From Gammaproteobacteria bacterium 50_400_T64 (GTDB taxonomy: Bacteria > Pseudomonadota > Gammaproteobacteria > Pseudomonadales > Porticoccaceae): 64,000 nt of DNA. Below are positions 1-10,180 of the stretch, in pieces. The DNA lies in NCBI GenBank assembly GCA_002162755.1, contig MAAS01000014.1, forward strand, positions 1 through 64,000, given 5' to 3'. Positions within the stretch are counted from its first letter, which is position 1, and each line of letters begins with the position of its first letter. The position numbers and the translations under genes were made by a program. The notes below the pieces were generated by a model. The model searched no databases and had not been told where the DNA came from. It saw only the letters and a program-made list of their open reading frames with translations.

Positions 1-84
1 CTCATTCCTCAATTCTTACGTTTTGAAGATTGGGCGCGAGAGGCTGCAGCCGCAGTTTCTACTTTGATTAAACAGCTTTTTTAG
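1..84 (+). CDS. cvpA: CvpA family protein, C-terminal fragment (truncated by window start)
   Basis: Open frame from base 1 to TAG at 82-84 reads LIPQFLRFEDWAREAAAAVSTLIKQLF*, directly upstream of purF, where cvpA normally sits. Confidence 0.6.
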   Translation, partial: LIPQFLRFEDWAREAAAAVSTLIKQLF

Positions 85-96
85 AGGAAGCCTACG

Positions 97-1623
97 ATGT
101 GTGGCGTGGTTGGAATTGTTGGTAAAAGTGATGTGAATGTGCAGCTCTACGATGCATTAATTATGCTGCAACATCGCGGTCAGGACGCGGCAGGCATTAT
201 GACCTGCTTGGATGGGCAGTTGCATCAGCGCAAAAACATTGGTCAGGTGAGCGATGTTTTCAAAGGTAGCCACATGGAAGAATTGCGTGGCCCTATGGGT
301 GTTGGGCATGTGCGTTATCCTACCGCGGGCAGCTCGGGCCCTTCTTTGGCTCAGCCATTTTATGTCAACTCACCCTATGGCATTTGCATGGCTCATAACG
401 GCAATTTAACGAACTCCGCCGAGTTGTCAGAACACGTCTTTAAAACAGATTTACGCCACGTAAATACTGATTCCGATTCGGAAATTTTACTTAACGTCTT
501 CGCTCACGAATTACAGTTACAGGGTAAATTACAGCCTGAACCCGCCGATGTTTTTGCTGCCGTATCACGGGTTCATCGACGCTGCAGAGGAGCCTATGCC
601 GTGGTAGGTATGATCGCCAGTTACGGCCTTTTTGCCTTTCGTGATCCCTATGGTATTCGTCCCCTGGTGTTTGGTAAGCGTCGTACCGATTCTGGTTACG
701 AATACATGGTTGCCTCCGAAAGTGTTGCTCTCGATGTGCTGGGTTTTGAGTTAGAGCGCGATGTTGCTCCCGGCGAGGCTATTTATATCGATACGGATGG
801 CAATTTTCATGCGCAACAATGTGCAGACAATCCTGAACTCGCCCCCTGTATTTTTGAGCAGGTGTATTTCGCACGCCCTGATTCGTTGATGGATAATGTT
901 TCCGTCTACAAAGCACGTTTACGCATGGGTGAAAAACTGGCGGCAAAATTATTGCGAGAAAAGCCCAATCACGATATCGACGTAGTGATACCCGTACCCG
1001 ATACCAGCCGAGTATCCGCACAGGCTATGGCCGAAGTCATGGGTGTTAAGTTTCGCGAAGGCCTGATGAAAAATCGCTACATCGGCCGTACTTTTATTAT
1101 GCCGGGGCAGAAGCAGCGTAAGAAGTCGGTTCAACAAAAGCTCAACCCGGTTAAATTAGAGTTTCAAGGGAAAAATGTATTGCTGGTTGATGACTCCATC
1201 GTGCGTGGTACCACCTCCGGTGAAATTATTCAAATGGCCCGCGATGCCGGTGCTAACAAAGTTTACATGGCCTCTGCCGCGCCGCCGGTGCGTTACCCCA
1301 ATGTCTATGGCATTGATATGCCGACGCCTAACGAGCTTATTGCCCACGGGCGCAGTGTCGACGAAGTGGCTGAGCTTATCGGTGCCGACTGGTTAATTTA
1401 TCAGGATATCGAGGATTTGATAGCCAGTGGTAAAGAGGGCAACCCCGATATCGAGCGCTTTGATTGTGCGGTGTTCACTGGCGAATATATTACCAGCGAT
1501 GTCGATGCCGAATACCTCAATCAACTGGCCGCGAACCGTAGCGAAAATGCCAAACAGAAAAAAGAGGCTGGATCTTCACCGGAAGTAATAGGCCTGCACA
1601 ATTCATCAGCGGGAATACACTAA
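97..1623 (+). CDS. purF: Amidophosphoribosyltransferase
   Basis: Starts MCGVVGIVG (Ntn catalytic Cys), HRGQDAAGI, and PRTase motif [13 protein letters not shown]. Confidence 0.97.
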   Translation: MCGVVGIVGKSDVNVQLYDALIMLQHRGQDAAGIMTCLDGQLHQRKNIGQVSDVFKGSHMEELRGPMGVGHVRYPTAGSSGPSLAQPFYVNSPYGICMAHNGNLTNSAELSEHVFKTDLRHVNTDSDSEILLNVFAHELQLQGKLQPEPADVFAAVSRVHRRCRGAYAVVGMIASYGLFAFRDPYGIRPLVFGKRRTDSGYEYMVASESVALDVLGFELERDVAPGEAIYIDTDGNFHAQQCADNPELAPCIFEQVYFARPDSLMDNVSVYKARLRMGEKLAAKLLREKPNHDIDVVIPVPDTSRVSAQAMAEVMGVKFREGLMKNRYIGRTFIMPGQKQRKKSVQQKLNPVKLEFQGKNVLLVDDSIVRGTTSGEIIQMARDAGANKVYMASAAPPVRYPNVYGIDMPTPNELIAHGRSVDEVAELIGADWLIYQDIEDLIASGKEGNPDIERFDCAVFTGEYITSDVDAEYLNQLAANRSENAKQKKEAGSSPEVIGLHNSSAGIH

Positions 1624-2832
1624 ATGAACGAGCTGACAGATGATTATTTAGACGATCCATTAGCAGGCGCCATGCTCGATACACTGGCCGTTAGGGCAGG
1701 GCAGCGACGCTCGATGGAAGGAGAGCACAGCGAGGCCATTTACACGACTTCGAGCTATGTTTTTGCCAATGCAGCAGAGGCAGCAGCGCGCTTTAGCGGT
1801 GAGCAGCCCGGTAATGTTTATTCGCGCTACACCAATCCGACAGTGCGTACTTTTGAAGAGCGCATTGCGGCGTTAGAGGGAGCAGAGCAGGCGGTGGCCA
1901 CATCATCGGGCATGGCTGCGATTCTCAGCACCTGCCTTGCCCTGTTGAAAAGCGGCGATCATATTGTTTGTTCACGCAGTGTGTTTGGCACGACTACTGT
2001 TTTACTGAACAAGTTTCTCGGTAAGTTTGGCGTTGAAACCAGCGTTGTCCCTCTAACTGATATATCTGCATGGGAAGCGGCGATTCGCCCGGAAACAAAA
2101 ATACTGTTTCTCGAAACGCCCTCTAACCCCCTGTGTGAAGTCGGTGATCTGAGAGCTTTGTCAGCATTGGCAAAACGCCACAATGTGCTACTGGTGGTCG
2201 ATAATTGTTTTTGCACCCCGGCCCTGCAACGGCCATTGGAAATGGGTGCCGATATTGTTATTCACTCCGCGACTAAATACCTCGATGGCCAGGGCCGTTG
2301 CATGGGCGGTGTTGTCCTGGGGCGTAGTGAATTGATGGACGAGGTACTGGGTTTTGTGCGCTCGGCCGGGCCGACAATGAGCCCTTTTAATGCCTGGGTT
2401 TTTCTCAAGGGGCTCGAAACATTACGCCTGCGCATGGAGGCTCACAGTGCCAGTGCGATGAAACTGGCTCGCTGGCTTGATGAGCAGCCTGCAGTCGAAA
2501 AAGTATTTTACACTGGGCTGGAGAGTCACCCCGGTCACGAATTAGCGGCTCAACAGCAAAGTGGATTTGGTGGGGTATTGTCTTTCCGCGTCGTCGGCGG
2601 ACGCGAACAAGCCTGGCAAGTGATCGATAGCACGCGCATTCTTTCCCTAACGGCCAATCTTGGCGATGCCAAGACCACCATCGTTCATCCGGCCACCACC
2701 ACTCATGGTCGACTGAGTGCTGAGGATAAAGCGGCATCGGGCATTACCGAAAACTTGATTCGTGTTGCCGTTGGTCTTGAAGCGATTGAAGATATTAAAG
2801 CGGATCTACAACGGGGCCTGGCACTTATTTGA
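1624..2832 (+). CDS. metZ: O-succinylhomoserine sulfhydrylase (Cys/Met metabolism PLP enzyme)
   Basis: Cys/Met PLP family motifs YSRYTNPTV, SSGMAAI, HSATKYLDGQGR; 402 aa; adjacent to purF. Confidence 0.92.
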   Translation: MNELTDDYLDDPLAGAMLDTLAVRAGQRRSMEGEHSEAIYTTSSYVFANAAEAAARFSGEQPGNVYSRYTNPTVRTFEERIAALEGAEQAVATSSGMAAILSTCLALLKSGDHIVCSRSVFGTTTVLLNKFLGKFGVETSVVPLTDISAWEAAIRPETKILFLETPSNPLCEVGDLRALSALAKRHNVLLVVDNCFCTPALQRPLEMGADIVIHSATKYLDGQGRCMGGVVLGRSELMDEVLGFVRSAGPTMSPFNAWVFLKGLETLRLRMEAHSASAMKLARWLDEQPAVEKVFYTGLESHPGHELAAQQQSGFGGVLSFRVVGGREQAWQVIDSTRILSLTANLGDAKTTIVHPATTTHGRLSAEDKAASGITENLIRVAVGLEAIEDIKADLQRGLALI

Positions 2833-2877
2833 ACCGTTGCTGACTTTCAGTGAGCTAATGTGGATCAACTAATTTGA

Positions 2878-3825
2878 GTGATCTGTTTTGACGAAACTAT
2901 TTTGACTAAACAAAGCCAACAAATAACCGAAGCCATTGTCGAGCGTGTCGAAAGCGTACTGGTCGGCAAACAGCATTCAGTGCGTTTGGCGCTTGCCTGC
3001 CTCTACGCCGGTGGCCACTTGTTAATCGAAGACCTACCGGGCATGGGTAAAACCACATTGGCCCAGGCACTCGCCGCCGCCATCGGCCTGAGTTATACCC
3101 GCGTGCAGTTCACCAGTGATTTATTACCGGCCGATATTATCGGCGTTTCAGTTTACGACAGAAATAAAGCAGCCTTCGAATTCCATCCCGGCCCTTTGTT
3201 TAATCAGTTAGTACTGGCGGATGAAATTAACCGCACCACACCAAAAACCCAAAGTGCATTACTTGAAGCCATGGCTGAAGGGCAGGTGAGTGTCGAAGGT
3301 GAAACCCGACAATTGCCCCAACCTTTTTATGTCATTGCCACGCAAAATCCGCTTTCCCAGTCAGGTACTTTCCCGCTACCAGAATCACAGCTTGATCGCT
3401 TTTTAATGCGCCTGCGCCTGGGTTATCCGGATCCAGAGGCTGAACGTCAATTACTGTCCGGCTCAGATCCTCGATTAAAACTTGGTGAATTAAGCAGAGC
3501 AATTACGCCTGCCCAGTTAGAGGCGATTCAAACAGCGGTCAACCAGGTTAAGGTGTCGGATAGTTTGGTTGATTACTTACAGCGCTTGCTGCAATTTACT
3601 CGTAGCAGTGCCGAAATTGATTACGGTATTTCCCCCCGTGGTGGCATGGCTGTACTGAAAAGTGCCCGGGCGTGGGCTTTAATGGAAGGCCGGGACTATG
3701 TGATACCGGAAGATATTCAAGCTGTATTCGCCCCGGTGTGTGCCCATCGTTTGCCCGTTAGCGGTGGTGAGCATATGGCTGACAACTTTATTCAACAGAC
3801 ATTAAATTCAGTCGATATTATTTAA
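2878..3825 (+). CDS. MoxR-family AAA+ ATPase
   Basis: Walker A GMGKTTLAQ, LADEINRTTPKTQSALLEAMAEGQV, ATQNPLSQSGTFPLPESQLDRF. Confidence 0.95.
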   Translation: MICFDETILTKQSQQITEAIVERVESVLVGKQHSVRLALACLYAGGHLLIEDLPGMGKTTLAQALAAAIGLSYTRVQFTSDLLPADIIGVSVYDRNKAAFEFHPGPLFNQLVLADEINRTTPKTQSALLEAMAEGQVSVEGETRQLPQPFYVIATQNPLSQSGTFPLPESQLDRFLMRLRLGYPDPEAERQLLSGSDPRLKLGELSRAITPAQLEAIQTAVNQVKVSDSLVDYLQRLLQFTRSSAEIDYGISPRGGMAVLKSARAWALMEGRDYVIPEDIQAVFAPVCAHRLPVSGGEHMADNFIQQTLNSVDII

Positions 3826-3841
3826 TCCCCTTTGAATTTAC

Positions 3842-4843
3842 GTGATGATTAAGCGGTGGCGACAGGTCTTCAATAAACGTTACCAGCAGTGGATCACACG
3901 GCGCCTGCCGCCGGTAAAAAAAATCAGGCTTGATAATCGCAAACTCTTTATCTTTCCCACCCGTGCGGGTTTCGTCTTTTTTACGTTGTTAGTTTTACTC
4001 TGGTTAATAGCCACTAATTTTGAAAATAATCTAATTTTTGCATTTACCTTTTTATTGACCTCTTTATTCATTATCGGTGTATTTCATACCTTCCTTAATT
4101 TGTCGGGTTTACAGATTGAAGGGGGCAGGGCGACACCGGGCTTCGCTGGGCAAAGCGCTGAGTTTGAATATTTGTTGAGCCAGACGGGTAATCGCCAGCG
4201 TTACAGTATCGCGTTTTCACATCCCGGGGTTGATCCCACTGTCGTGTCATTAGCGGGTAATGAAATAAAAGCGATTTATCTTTCCATCCCCGTAAAAAAA
4301 CGAGGCTGGTTTCAAGCCCAACGTATTACTGTGAAAAGTGTTTATCCCCTGGGTTTATTAAAAGTCTGGACTTATTTGCAATTCGATACTCGGGCGCTGG
4401 TTTATCCCCGGGTCATCGATGCACCACTGCCAACTCAAATGGCCGCAGGGCAGGGTGATAAGCCGCCCCCTCAGAATTACGTGGCCCACAATAGCGGCAG
4501 TGAAGATTTTGTCGGCCTGGAAAAATATCGCCTCGGTGAGTCTCTACATCACATTGCCTGGAAGCAGTTTGCCCGTGAACAGGGCCTACAGACCAAACAT
4601 TATGCCGATGCTATCGACGACGAACTTTGGCTTGACTGGGACTCTTTGCCGGGTATGGATAGCGAAGCCCGATTGTCCCGCCTTTGTGCCTGGGCTTTGC
4701 GCTTTAGTGAAGTACCACAACCCTACGGCCTTCGCCTGCCTGACCTTGAATTAGCACCTGGCACGGGCCGGGCTCATCGTGATGCCGTATTGCGGGAACT
4801 GGCATTGTTTGGGCAGCCCAAAGAAGTAGGTGAGCAGGCATGA
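3842..4843 (+). CDS. DUF58 domain-containing membrane protein
   Basis: N-terminal TM segments, YRLGESLHHIAWKQFAREQGLQTKHY motif; follows MoxR. Confidence 0.9.
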   Translation: MMIKRWRQVFNKRYQQWITRRLPPVKKIRLDNRKLFIFPTRAGFVFFTLLVLLWLIATNFENNLIFAFTFLLTSLFIIGVFHTFLNLSGLQIEGGRATPGFAGQSAEFEYLLSQTGNRQRYSIAFSHPGVDPTVVSLAGNEIKAIYLSIPVKKRGWFQAQRITVKSVYPLGLLKVWTYLQFDTRALVYPRVIDAPLPTQMAAGQGDKPPPQNYVAHNSGSEDFVGLEKYRLGESLHHIAWKQFAREQGLQTKHYADAIDDELWLDWDSLPGMDSEARLSRLCAWALRFSEVPQPYGLRLPDLELAPGTGRAHRDAVLRELALFGQPKEVGEQA

Positions 4844-6870
4844 GGCCGCTTTGGCAAATCCCCAGAAATAGCCTTTTCTGGTTGTTATTGAGCGTTGTCA
4901 TTAGCATAGCCCTGCACCTGGAGCACTTGCCCCCCTGGGTTGCGCTGGCGGGCATAGTGGCGACTCTATGGCAAATTCAACTCTACCGTGAACGTTGGCG
5001 ACAGCCGGGCCGCTTGCTTAAATGGAGTCTGGCCGGTGCCTGTGCCGGCGGTTTATTTCTGCACTACGGGCGCATGAATGGGCTTGAGCCAATGGTGGCA
5101 CTGTTGTTCAGTGGCTACTCACTGAAGTTGTTGGAGCTTCACCATAAGCGCGATGCATTAGTTCTTATCTACCTTTCCTATTTAATTATTATTCTGCAAA
5201 GCCTGTTTTCAACGACCATTGTTTCAAGTTTTCTAGTACTCATCGCCTTGCTTCCTGTAACGGCAGCACTAGTGGCCATGCACGGTGGGGCTGAAAACAC
5301 TCGCCCAGTGGCAGCGTTGCGAACCGGGTTGGCAATGCTGCTGCAAGCAATTCCTTTAATGCTGGTGATGTTTATTGTCATGCCACGCATTGGCTCTCTG
5401 TGGGCTATTCCCCAGAAAACTAGCGGCACCACCGGCGTGAGTGACAGCATGTCACCGGGTGATATGACCAGGCTGGGGCGCAGTGGAAAAATTGCTTTTC
5501 GCGTTGAATTTGATGGGCCGATACCTGCACAAAGCCAGTTGTATTGGCGAGGCCTGGTGTTCTCCGGCTTTGATGGTCGACGCTGGGATCAACAAGGCCC
5601 CTGGGGTTATAACGATGGTAAATTCCTGCAATGGTCTGACCAGGGCTTAGAGGCATGGGACAGCGTAATTAAGCGCCGCGGTGAGCCGCTGTCTTATCGT
5701 GTCACACTGGAGGCGACGAATAGCCCCTGGTTGTTTGCTCTTTCGACTCCGCTTCCACAATCATCCACAGTCGCACTAAGTCGGGATTTTCGTCTGGTTA
5801 GCAAGAATCCCGTGAATGCCAAACTACAGTACTCAGTAAAGTCATGGCTCAATAATCAACTTGAACCTGAAAGCCTGGTTGGCTGGCGGCATAAGTTAGA
5901 GTTGGCACTGCCTTCAGGTTTTAATCCAAAAACGCGAGAAATCGCCGAACAATGGCGCGAGCAAACACCTGACACGCTGGCATTAATTAATCGCTTGCTC
6001 GCACTTTATAATCAGGAATTTATTTATACCCTGCGCCCTCCTGCGCTAGGCAAGCACACGGTAGATGAATTTTTATGGGGTACTAAAAAAGGCTTTTGTG
6101 AATTTTACGCCAGTAGCTTTGTCTTCTTTATGCGTGCCGCCGGTGTACCGGCCCGTGTTGTCGTCGGCTATCAGGGTGGTGAACGTCACCCGACGGAAAA
6201 CTATTTATTAGTGCATCAGTACGATGCGCACGCCTGGGCGGAGGTCTGGATACAGGGCAGTGGCTGGCTGCGAGTAGACCCCACAGCAGCGGTTGCACCG
6301 GAGCGTATTGAAATGAGTTTTGCCGATTTATTCAGTGAACAGGCCGATTTTTTATCGGCGTCCCCTTTCGCGCTAGAGCGATTACGTCATATCCAATGGC
6401 TTAACAATTTACGCTTAAAACTCGATTCACTCGACTATGCCTGGGCGAAATGGGTCCTGGGTTATGAGAATGTTCAAAATGATTTTCTATTAAGTTTACT
6501 GGGGGCCATTAATCCACAACGGATAGCCCTGTTTTTATTATTAGCCGGTGGTATTGCGTTATTGCCGATATTTATTATGTTGTATTTAAGTCGGGATAAA
6601 AATACACGAGATGAGTTGGACCGCCTGTTTTTACAATATTGCTCGCGTCTGGAAAAAATGGGGCTGCCTCGACGGCCGGGGGAGGGGGCGCGGGATTTCG
6701 CCCAACGTATTAGCCGGTGCGCCCCGGGGCTTGCCGAAGCCGTAGAACATTTGACCGGAATTTATGAAAGCGCACGTTATGGGGAAGAGGGCGGGACAGA
6801 GGTTAAAGCGTTTAAAACAGCCCTTAAAGGCTTTAAACCTTCGCGTGAAGAGCTGCTATCCAGTACTTAA
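4840..6870 (+). CDS. DUF3488/transglutaminase-like TgpA family protein
   Basis: Multiple N-terminal TMs, transglutaminase core KKGFCEFYASSFVFFMRAAGVPARVVVGYQGG...HAWAEVW; ATGA overlap with DUF58 gene. Confidence 0.93.
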   Translation: MRPLWQIPRNSLFWLLLSVVISIALHLEHLPPWVALAGIVATLWQIQLYRERWRQPGRLLKWSLAGACAGGLFLHYGRMNGLEPMVALLFSGYSLKLLELHHKRDALVLIYLSYLIIILQSLFSTTIVSSFLVLIALLPVTAALVAMHGGAENTRPVAALRTGLAMLLQAIPLMLVMFIVMPRIGSLWAIPQKTSGTTGVSDSMSPGDMTRLGRSGKIAFRVEFDGPIPAQSQLYWRGLVFSGFDGRRWDQQGPWGYNDGKFLQWSDQGLEAWDSVIKRRGEPLSYRVTLEATNSPWLFALSTPLPQSSTVALSRDFRLVSKNPVNAKLQYSVKSWLNNQLEPESLVGWRHKLELALPSGFNPKTREIAEQWREQTPDTLALINRLLALYNQEFIYTLRPPALGKHTVDEFLWGTKKGFCEFYASSFVFFMRAAGVPARVVVGYQGGERHPTENYLLVHQYDAHAWAEVWIQGSGWLRVDPTAAVAPERIEMSFADLFSEQADFLSASPFALERLRHIQWLNNLRLKLDSLDYAWAKWVLGYENVQNDFLLSLLGAINPQRIALFLLLAGGIALLPIFIMLYLSRDKNTRDELDRLFLQYCSRLEKMGLPRRPGEGARDFAQRISRCAPGLAEAVEHLTGIYESARYGEEGGTEVKAFKTALKGFKPSREELLSST

Positions 6871-7706
6871 TGTTTCGATAGCGATTTGCCAAACTGTATT
6901 GCGGAAACCTGTGCCCCCAGTACCTGATCCTGAAATATCGCAACACCCACATCATCTCCAGCTGCCCCGGCGACAACCATAAGGGGGAGTAAATGCTCCT
7001 CTCGCGGGTGAGCTTGACGTGCGGCGGGGGCACTCTGCCAGTCACAGAGCAGCTGCTCACGTTCACTGGCTGTGTTTTCGCAAGCACTTCTTAACCAGTC
7101 ATCGAATTGTCGAGCGTCCAGTTTATCGTTACCGGGTGTCATCAAAGCCTGCATATTGTGATAACTCATGCCGCTGCCCACAATTAATGTGCCCTGTTGG
7201 CGCAGGGGTGATAGAGCGCGACCGACGGCGATATGGTGAGCGGGGTTGAGATCACTGCGTAAGGAAATTTGCACAATCGGTATGTGAGCATCGGGGTAAA
7301 TTAATTTAAAGGGAATAAACACCCCGTGATCGAACCCATGATCGGCATCTAAAGCGGCGCTAATATCGGCACCTTTAAGTAAGTGATGAATGTCTTTAGC
7401 CAGTTTCGGCGATCCCGGTGCCGGGTATTCAAGTTCGTAAGTGTGTGGCGGGAAATTGTAGTAATCGAAAACAAGTTCAGGCTTGGGGTTGGCGTTAATC
7501 AATATTTGTTCCCCCTCCCAGTGAGCGGAACAAACCACGATTTGACGGGGCCTGGCACCAATAGAATTACCCAGTTCTCGCAACCAGCTTGCCATCTTAT
7601 CCCAGGTGTTTGCAGGCCCCATTGTCCAGTCCATAAAAAAGCAGGGGCCACCACCGTGGGGGATGTAGAGAGTGGGGAAGAGCTGAGAGTGAGGGGCTAG
7701 TTTCAT
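6867..7706 (-). CDS. DODA-type extradiol dioxygenase (4,5-DOPA dioxygenase-like)
   Basis: LYIPHGGGPCFFMD, SAHWEG, DHGFDHGVFIPF, VGSGMSYHNM motifs of LigB/YgiD family. Confidence 0.9.
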   Translation of the reverse strand: MKLAPHSQLFPTLYIPHGGGPCFFMDWTMGPANTWDKMASWLRELGNSIGARPRQIVVCSAHWEGEQILINANPKPELVFDYYNFPPHTYELEYPAPGSPKLAKDIHHLLKGADISAALDADHGFDHGVFIPFKLIYPDAHIPIVQISLRSDLNPAHHIAVGRALSPLRQQGTLIVGSGMSYHNMQALMTPGNDKLDARQFDDWLRSACENTASEREQLLCDWQSAPAARQAHPREEHLLPLMVVAGAAGDDVGVAIFQDQVLGAQVSAIQFGKSLSKH

Positions 7707-7720
7707 TGCAGTTCCTTTAT

Positions 7721-7734
7721 GTACGAGACCGTAC
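7721..7734. promoter_or_regulatory. Candidate operator palindrome GTACG-AGAC-CGTAC upstream of the dioxygenase gene
   Basis: Perfect 5-bp arms with 4-nt spacer, 15 bp before the dioxygenase start codon. Confidence 0.4.
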
Positions 7735-7912
7735 CATTATTTTATATGTAATTTTTTGGCAGTTTGAACTGGTTTTATAAATTGAAGAAGCCATTTGTTA
7801 AAATCCATATTCCATATGGCTTAATTTTTCATAATTGAAATAACTGATGGTAATGCATTAGATGATAGCTAATGTGAAATCCCTACTAACACCGTTTAAA
7901 AGAGAGCTATGA

Positions 7913-8845
7913 ATGTCACTGCTTAAAGAATCAAAATATTTTATTACGCTCGCAGGTGTTTGTCTTGCCAGTGTATTTTCTTCTTGTGGTTTTGCTGAAG
8001 GAGAGGTAAAGCCTACAGTTACAATTGATGGTTCCAGTACCGTTTTTCCTATTAGTCGTGGAGTGGCTGAAAAATTCCAGGTGGAACAGTCCCTGATTGA
8101 TGTGAACATCGGAACCTCCGGGACGGGGGGCGGTTTTAAAAAATTCATGGTAGGGGATATTGATATAAACAATGCATCCCGCCCTATAAAGAGTAAAGAG
8201 ATTGCTCTGGCGAAAGAAAATGGTGTTGGATATCTCGAATTGGCAGTGGCTTTCGATGGGATAACGGTTGTTGTCAATAAAGATAATACATGGCTGGATT
8301 ATTTGACACCGGCAGAACTTAAAAAAATATGGGAGCCCGGTAGTTCTGTGAAGCTATGGAGTGATGTCCGTTCGGGTTGGCCATCAACACCTATTAGCCT
8401 TTATGGCCCCGGCCGTGATTCGGGAACGTTTGATTTTTTTACCGAGTCTATTATCGGTAAATCAGGTCATTCTCGTTCCGACTATACTGTGATTGAAGAT
8501 AGTAAGGATACTGTAGAACAGGTTGTTGCTGATGCGGGAAGCCTATCGTATATGGGCTATGCGCACTATGCTGCTAATAAAGAAAAATTAAAAGTAGTCC
8601 CTATTGATAGTGGGAGTGGGGCGATAGATCCCACAACTGGGACTATTTACAGTCAGCGTTATAAGCCTTTGTCACGCCCCCTCTTTATTTATATTAATTT
8701 AAATTCTCTCGTGCGCCCAGAAGTGCAGAAGTTTGTTGAGTTTTATCTTAACAACGTTTCTCAAGTGGTTTCAGATGTGGGCTATGTTCGTTTGTCAGCA
8801 AAGGATTACCGAGCGCTTAATGATAAGGTTAAAAGTGCCCGATAA
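7913..8845 (+). CDS. pstS: PstS-type phosphate ABC transporter substrate-binding protein
   Basis: Secretion signal then TIDGSSTVFPISRGVAEKF, GTSGTGGGFKKF, GPGRDSGTFDFF, YAHYAANK; PstS-2 type. Confidence 0.88.
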   Translation: MSLLKESKYFITLAGVCLASVFSSCGFAEGEVKPTVTIDGSSTVFPISRGVAEKFQVEQSLIDVNIGTSGTGGGFKKFMVGDIDINNASRPIKSKEIALAKENGVGYLELAVAFDGITVVVNKDNTWLDYLTPAELKKIWEPGSSVKLWSDVRSGWPSTPISLYGPGRDSGTFDFFTESIIGKSGHSRSDYTVIEDSKDTVEQVVADAGSLSYMGYAHYAANKEKLKVVPIDSGSGAIDPTTGTIYSQRYKPLSRPLFIYINLNSLVRPEVQKFVEFYLNNVSQVVSDVGYVRLSAKDYRALNDKVKSAR

Positions 8846-8912
8846 AATATTAATTTTATTAAGAGTGGCAGCTGACTAGGCATAGACGCCAAAAAAACAT
8901 GGCCGTTAATTT

Positions 8913-8946
8913 AAAAAGGGATACCCACTGCTGGGTATCCCTTTTT
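8913..8946. terminator. Bidirectional intrinsic terminator between convergent pstS and LLM genes
   Basis: AAAAAGGGATACCCA-CTGC-TGGGTATCCCTTTTT; perfect stem with A/T tracts on both sides. Confidence 0.9.
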
Positions 8947-8962
8947 TAGTGCAAGTATAAGC

Positions 8963-10042
8963 CTATCTTAAAAGAGGCTCGCCAGGCATTTTATGTAACT
9001 CAGGCAAAACATCTTTAGCAAACAAACGCAGGCTCTTCTCTACGTCAGCATAGGGCATGCCGCCGTAGCTAAATACGCCGTTGTAGGCACCAGCGCCGGT
9101 GCGAGCGGTGAAGTCTTTAATGCGCTCGAGACATTGCTCAGGTGTGCCGTAGATTTGAATGCTCATAAAGAAACGGATGGTGGCTTCCATATTTTTACTG
9201 ATATGGTCGACCATAGCGCCGTAGGTTTCATAACCCTTGGTGGTTTTCAGGTGGTCGCTGGCCATTTCATAGTGCTCGATAACGGAGCGGTAGTAGCCAC
9301 CGATATATTTATAAGCCATTTCTTCGGCGCGGTCAGCACTCTCATCACAGTAAGTCCAGCCGCCGAGAATAGGGGCGGGGGCTTCTTCACCATTCACTTC
9401 ACGGTAAATAGTGCGATAGTCATTTAATTCTTTTTCGACATGCTCCCAGGGCTTTTGCGGAATAATCAAAATGCCGACGCCGAGTTCGGCCATGATTCTT
9501 GACGATTCGGGGGAGACTGCTGCGGCGTAGGTGCGGCCCTTAAATGACTTATAGGGGCGGGGGCGAATTTCGCGACGGGCCTGTTTGATGTGCTTTCCAT
9601 CGGCTTCACAAAAGCCGCTTTCGAGACCGTCGAGGATCATCGTCGCGCTTTCGGTAAAGGTTTCACGGCTGGCATTCATGTCTTTGCCAAAGCCCTCAAA
9701 TTCAACGCGACCGAGACCACGGCCGATACCGAGAATCATACGGCCATTGGACATGTTATCGAGCATGGAGATTTCTTCGGCAACACGCATCGGGTCGTGC
9801 CAGGGCAGAACGATAACCATAGAACCGAGGCCGAGGTCGGGATTGCGGCCGGCCCAGTATGAAAGATACTGGGTAACGTCGGGACACATGGTGTAGTCAG
9901 TGAAGTGGTGCTCGACCCCCCAGATAGACTGGAAGCCCAGCTCGCTGGCCAGGTCACCCATGCGCAGGTCGTTGGTGTAGACCTCGTGGTCGGTCATGTT
10001 CGGGTCTACGCCCTGAAAAATTAAAGATAGTCCTACGTCCAT
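8963..10042 (-). CDS. LLM class flavin-dependent oxidoreductase
   Basis: Bacterial luciferase-like motifs: LGFQSIWGVEHHFTDY, ISMLDNMSNGRMILGIGRG; 359 aa. Confidence 0.92.
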   Translation of the reverse strand: MDVGLSLIFQGVDPNMTDHEVYTNDLRMGDLASELGFQSIWGVEHHFTDYTMCPDVTQYLSYWAGRNPDLGLGSMVIVLPWHDPMRVAEEISMLDNMSNGRMILGIGRGLGRVEFEGFGKDMNASRETFTESATMILDGLESGFCEADGKHIKQARREIRPRPYKSFKGRTYAAAVSPESSRIMAELGVGILIIPQKPWEHVEKELNDYRTIYREVNGEEAPAPILGGWTYCDESADRAEEMAYKYIGGYYRSVIEHYEMASDHLKTTKGYETYGAMVDHISKNMEATIRFFMSIQIYGTPEQCLERIKDFTARTGAGAYNGVFSYGGMPYADVEKSLRLFAKDVLPELHKMPGEPLLR

Positions 10043-10127
10043 TTTCTATTCCTCTGTCAGTTAATAAATTTTATTAGTTAAATTGATTTGGCTTTTATCT
10101 CTAGGAAAAAGCTCATGGTGCTCTGTG

Positions 10128-10169
10128 TAGTGCATTGGATCTAGCGCATTGGATCTAGTACATGATATC
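10128..10169. repeat. 14-bp tandem repeat, 3 copies (third degenerate)
   Basis: TAGTGCATTGGATC / TAGCGCATTGGATC / TAGTACATGATATC in the intergenic region upstream of the LLM gene. Confidence 0.75.
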
Positions 10170-10180
10170 AGTGGATGCGT

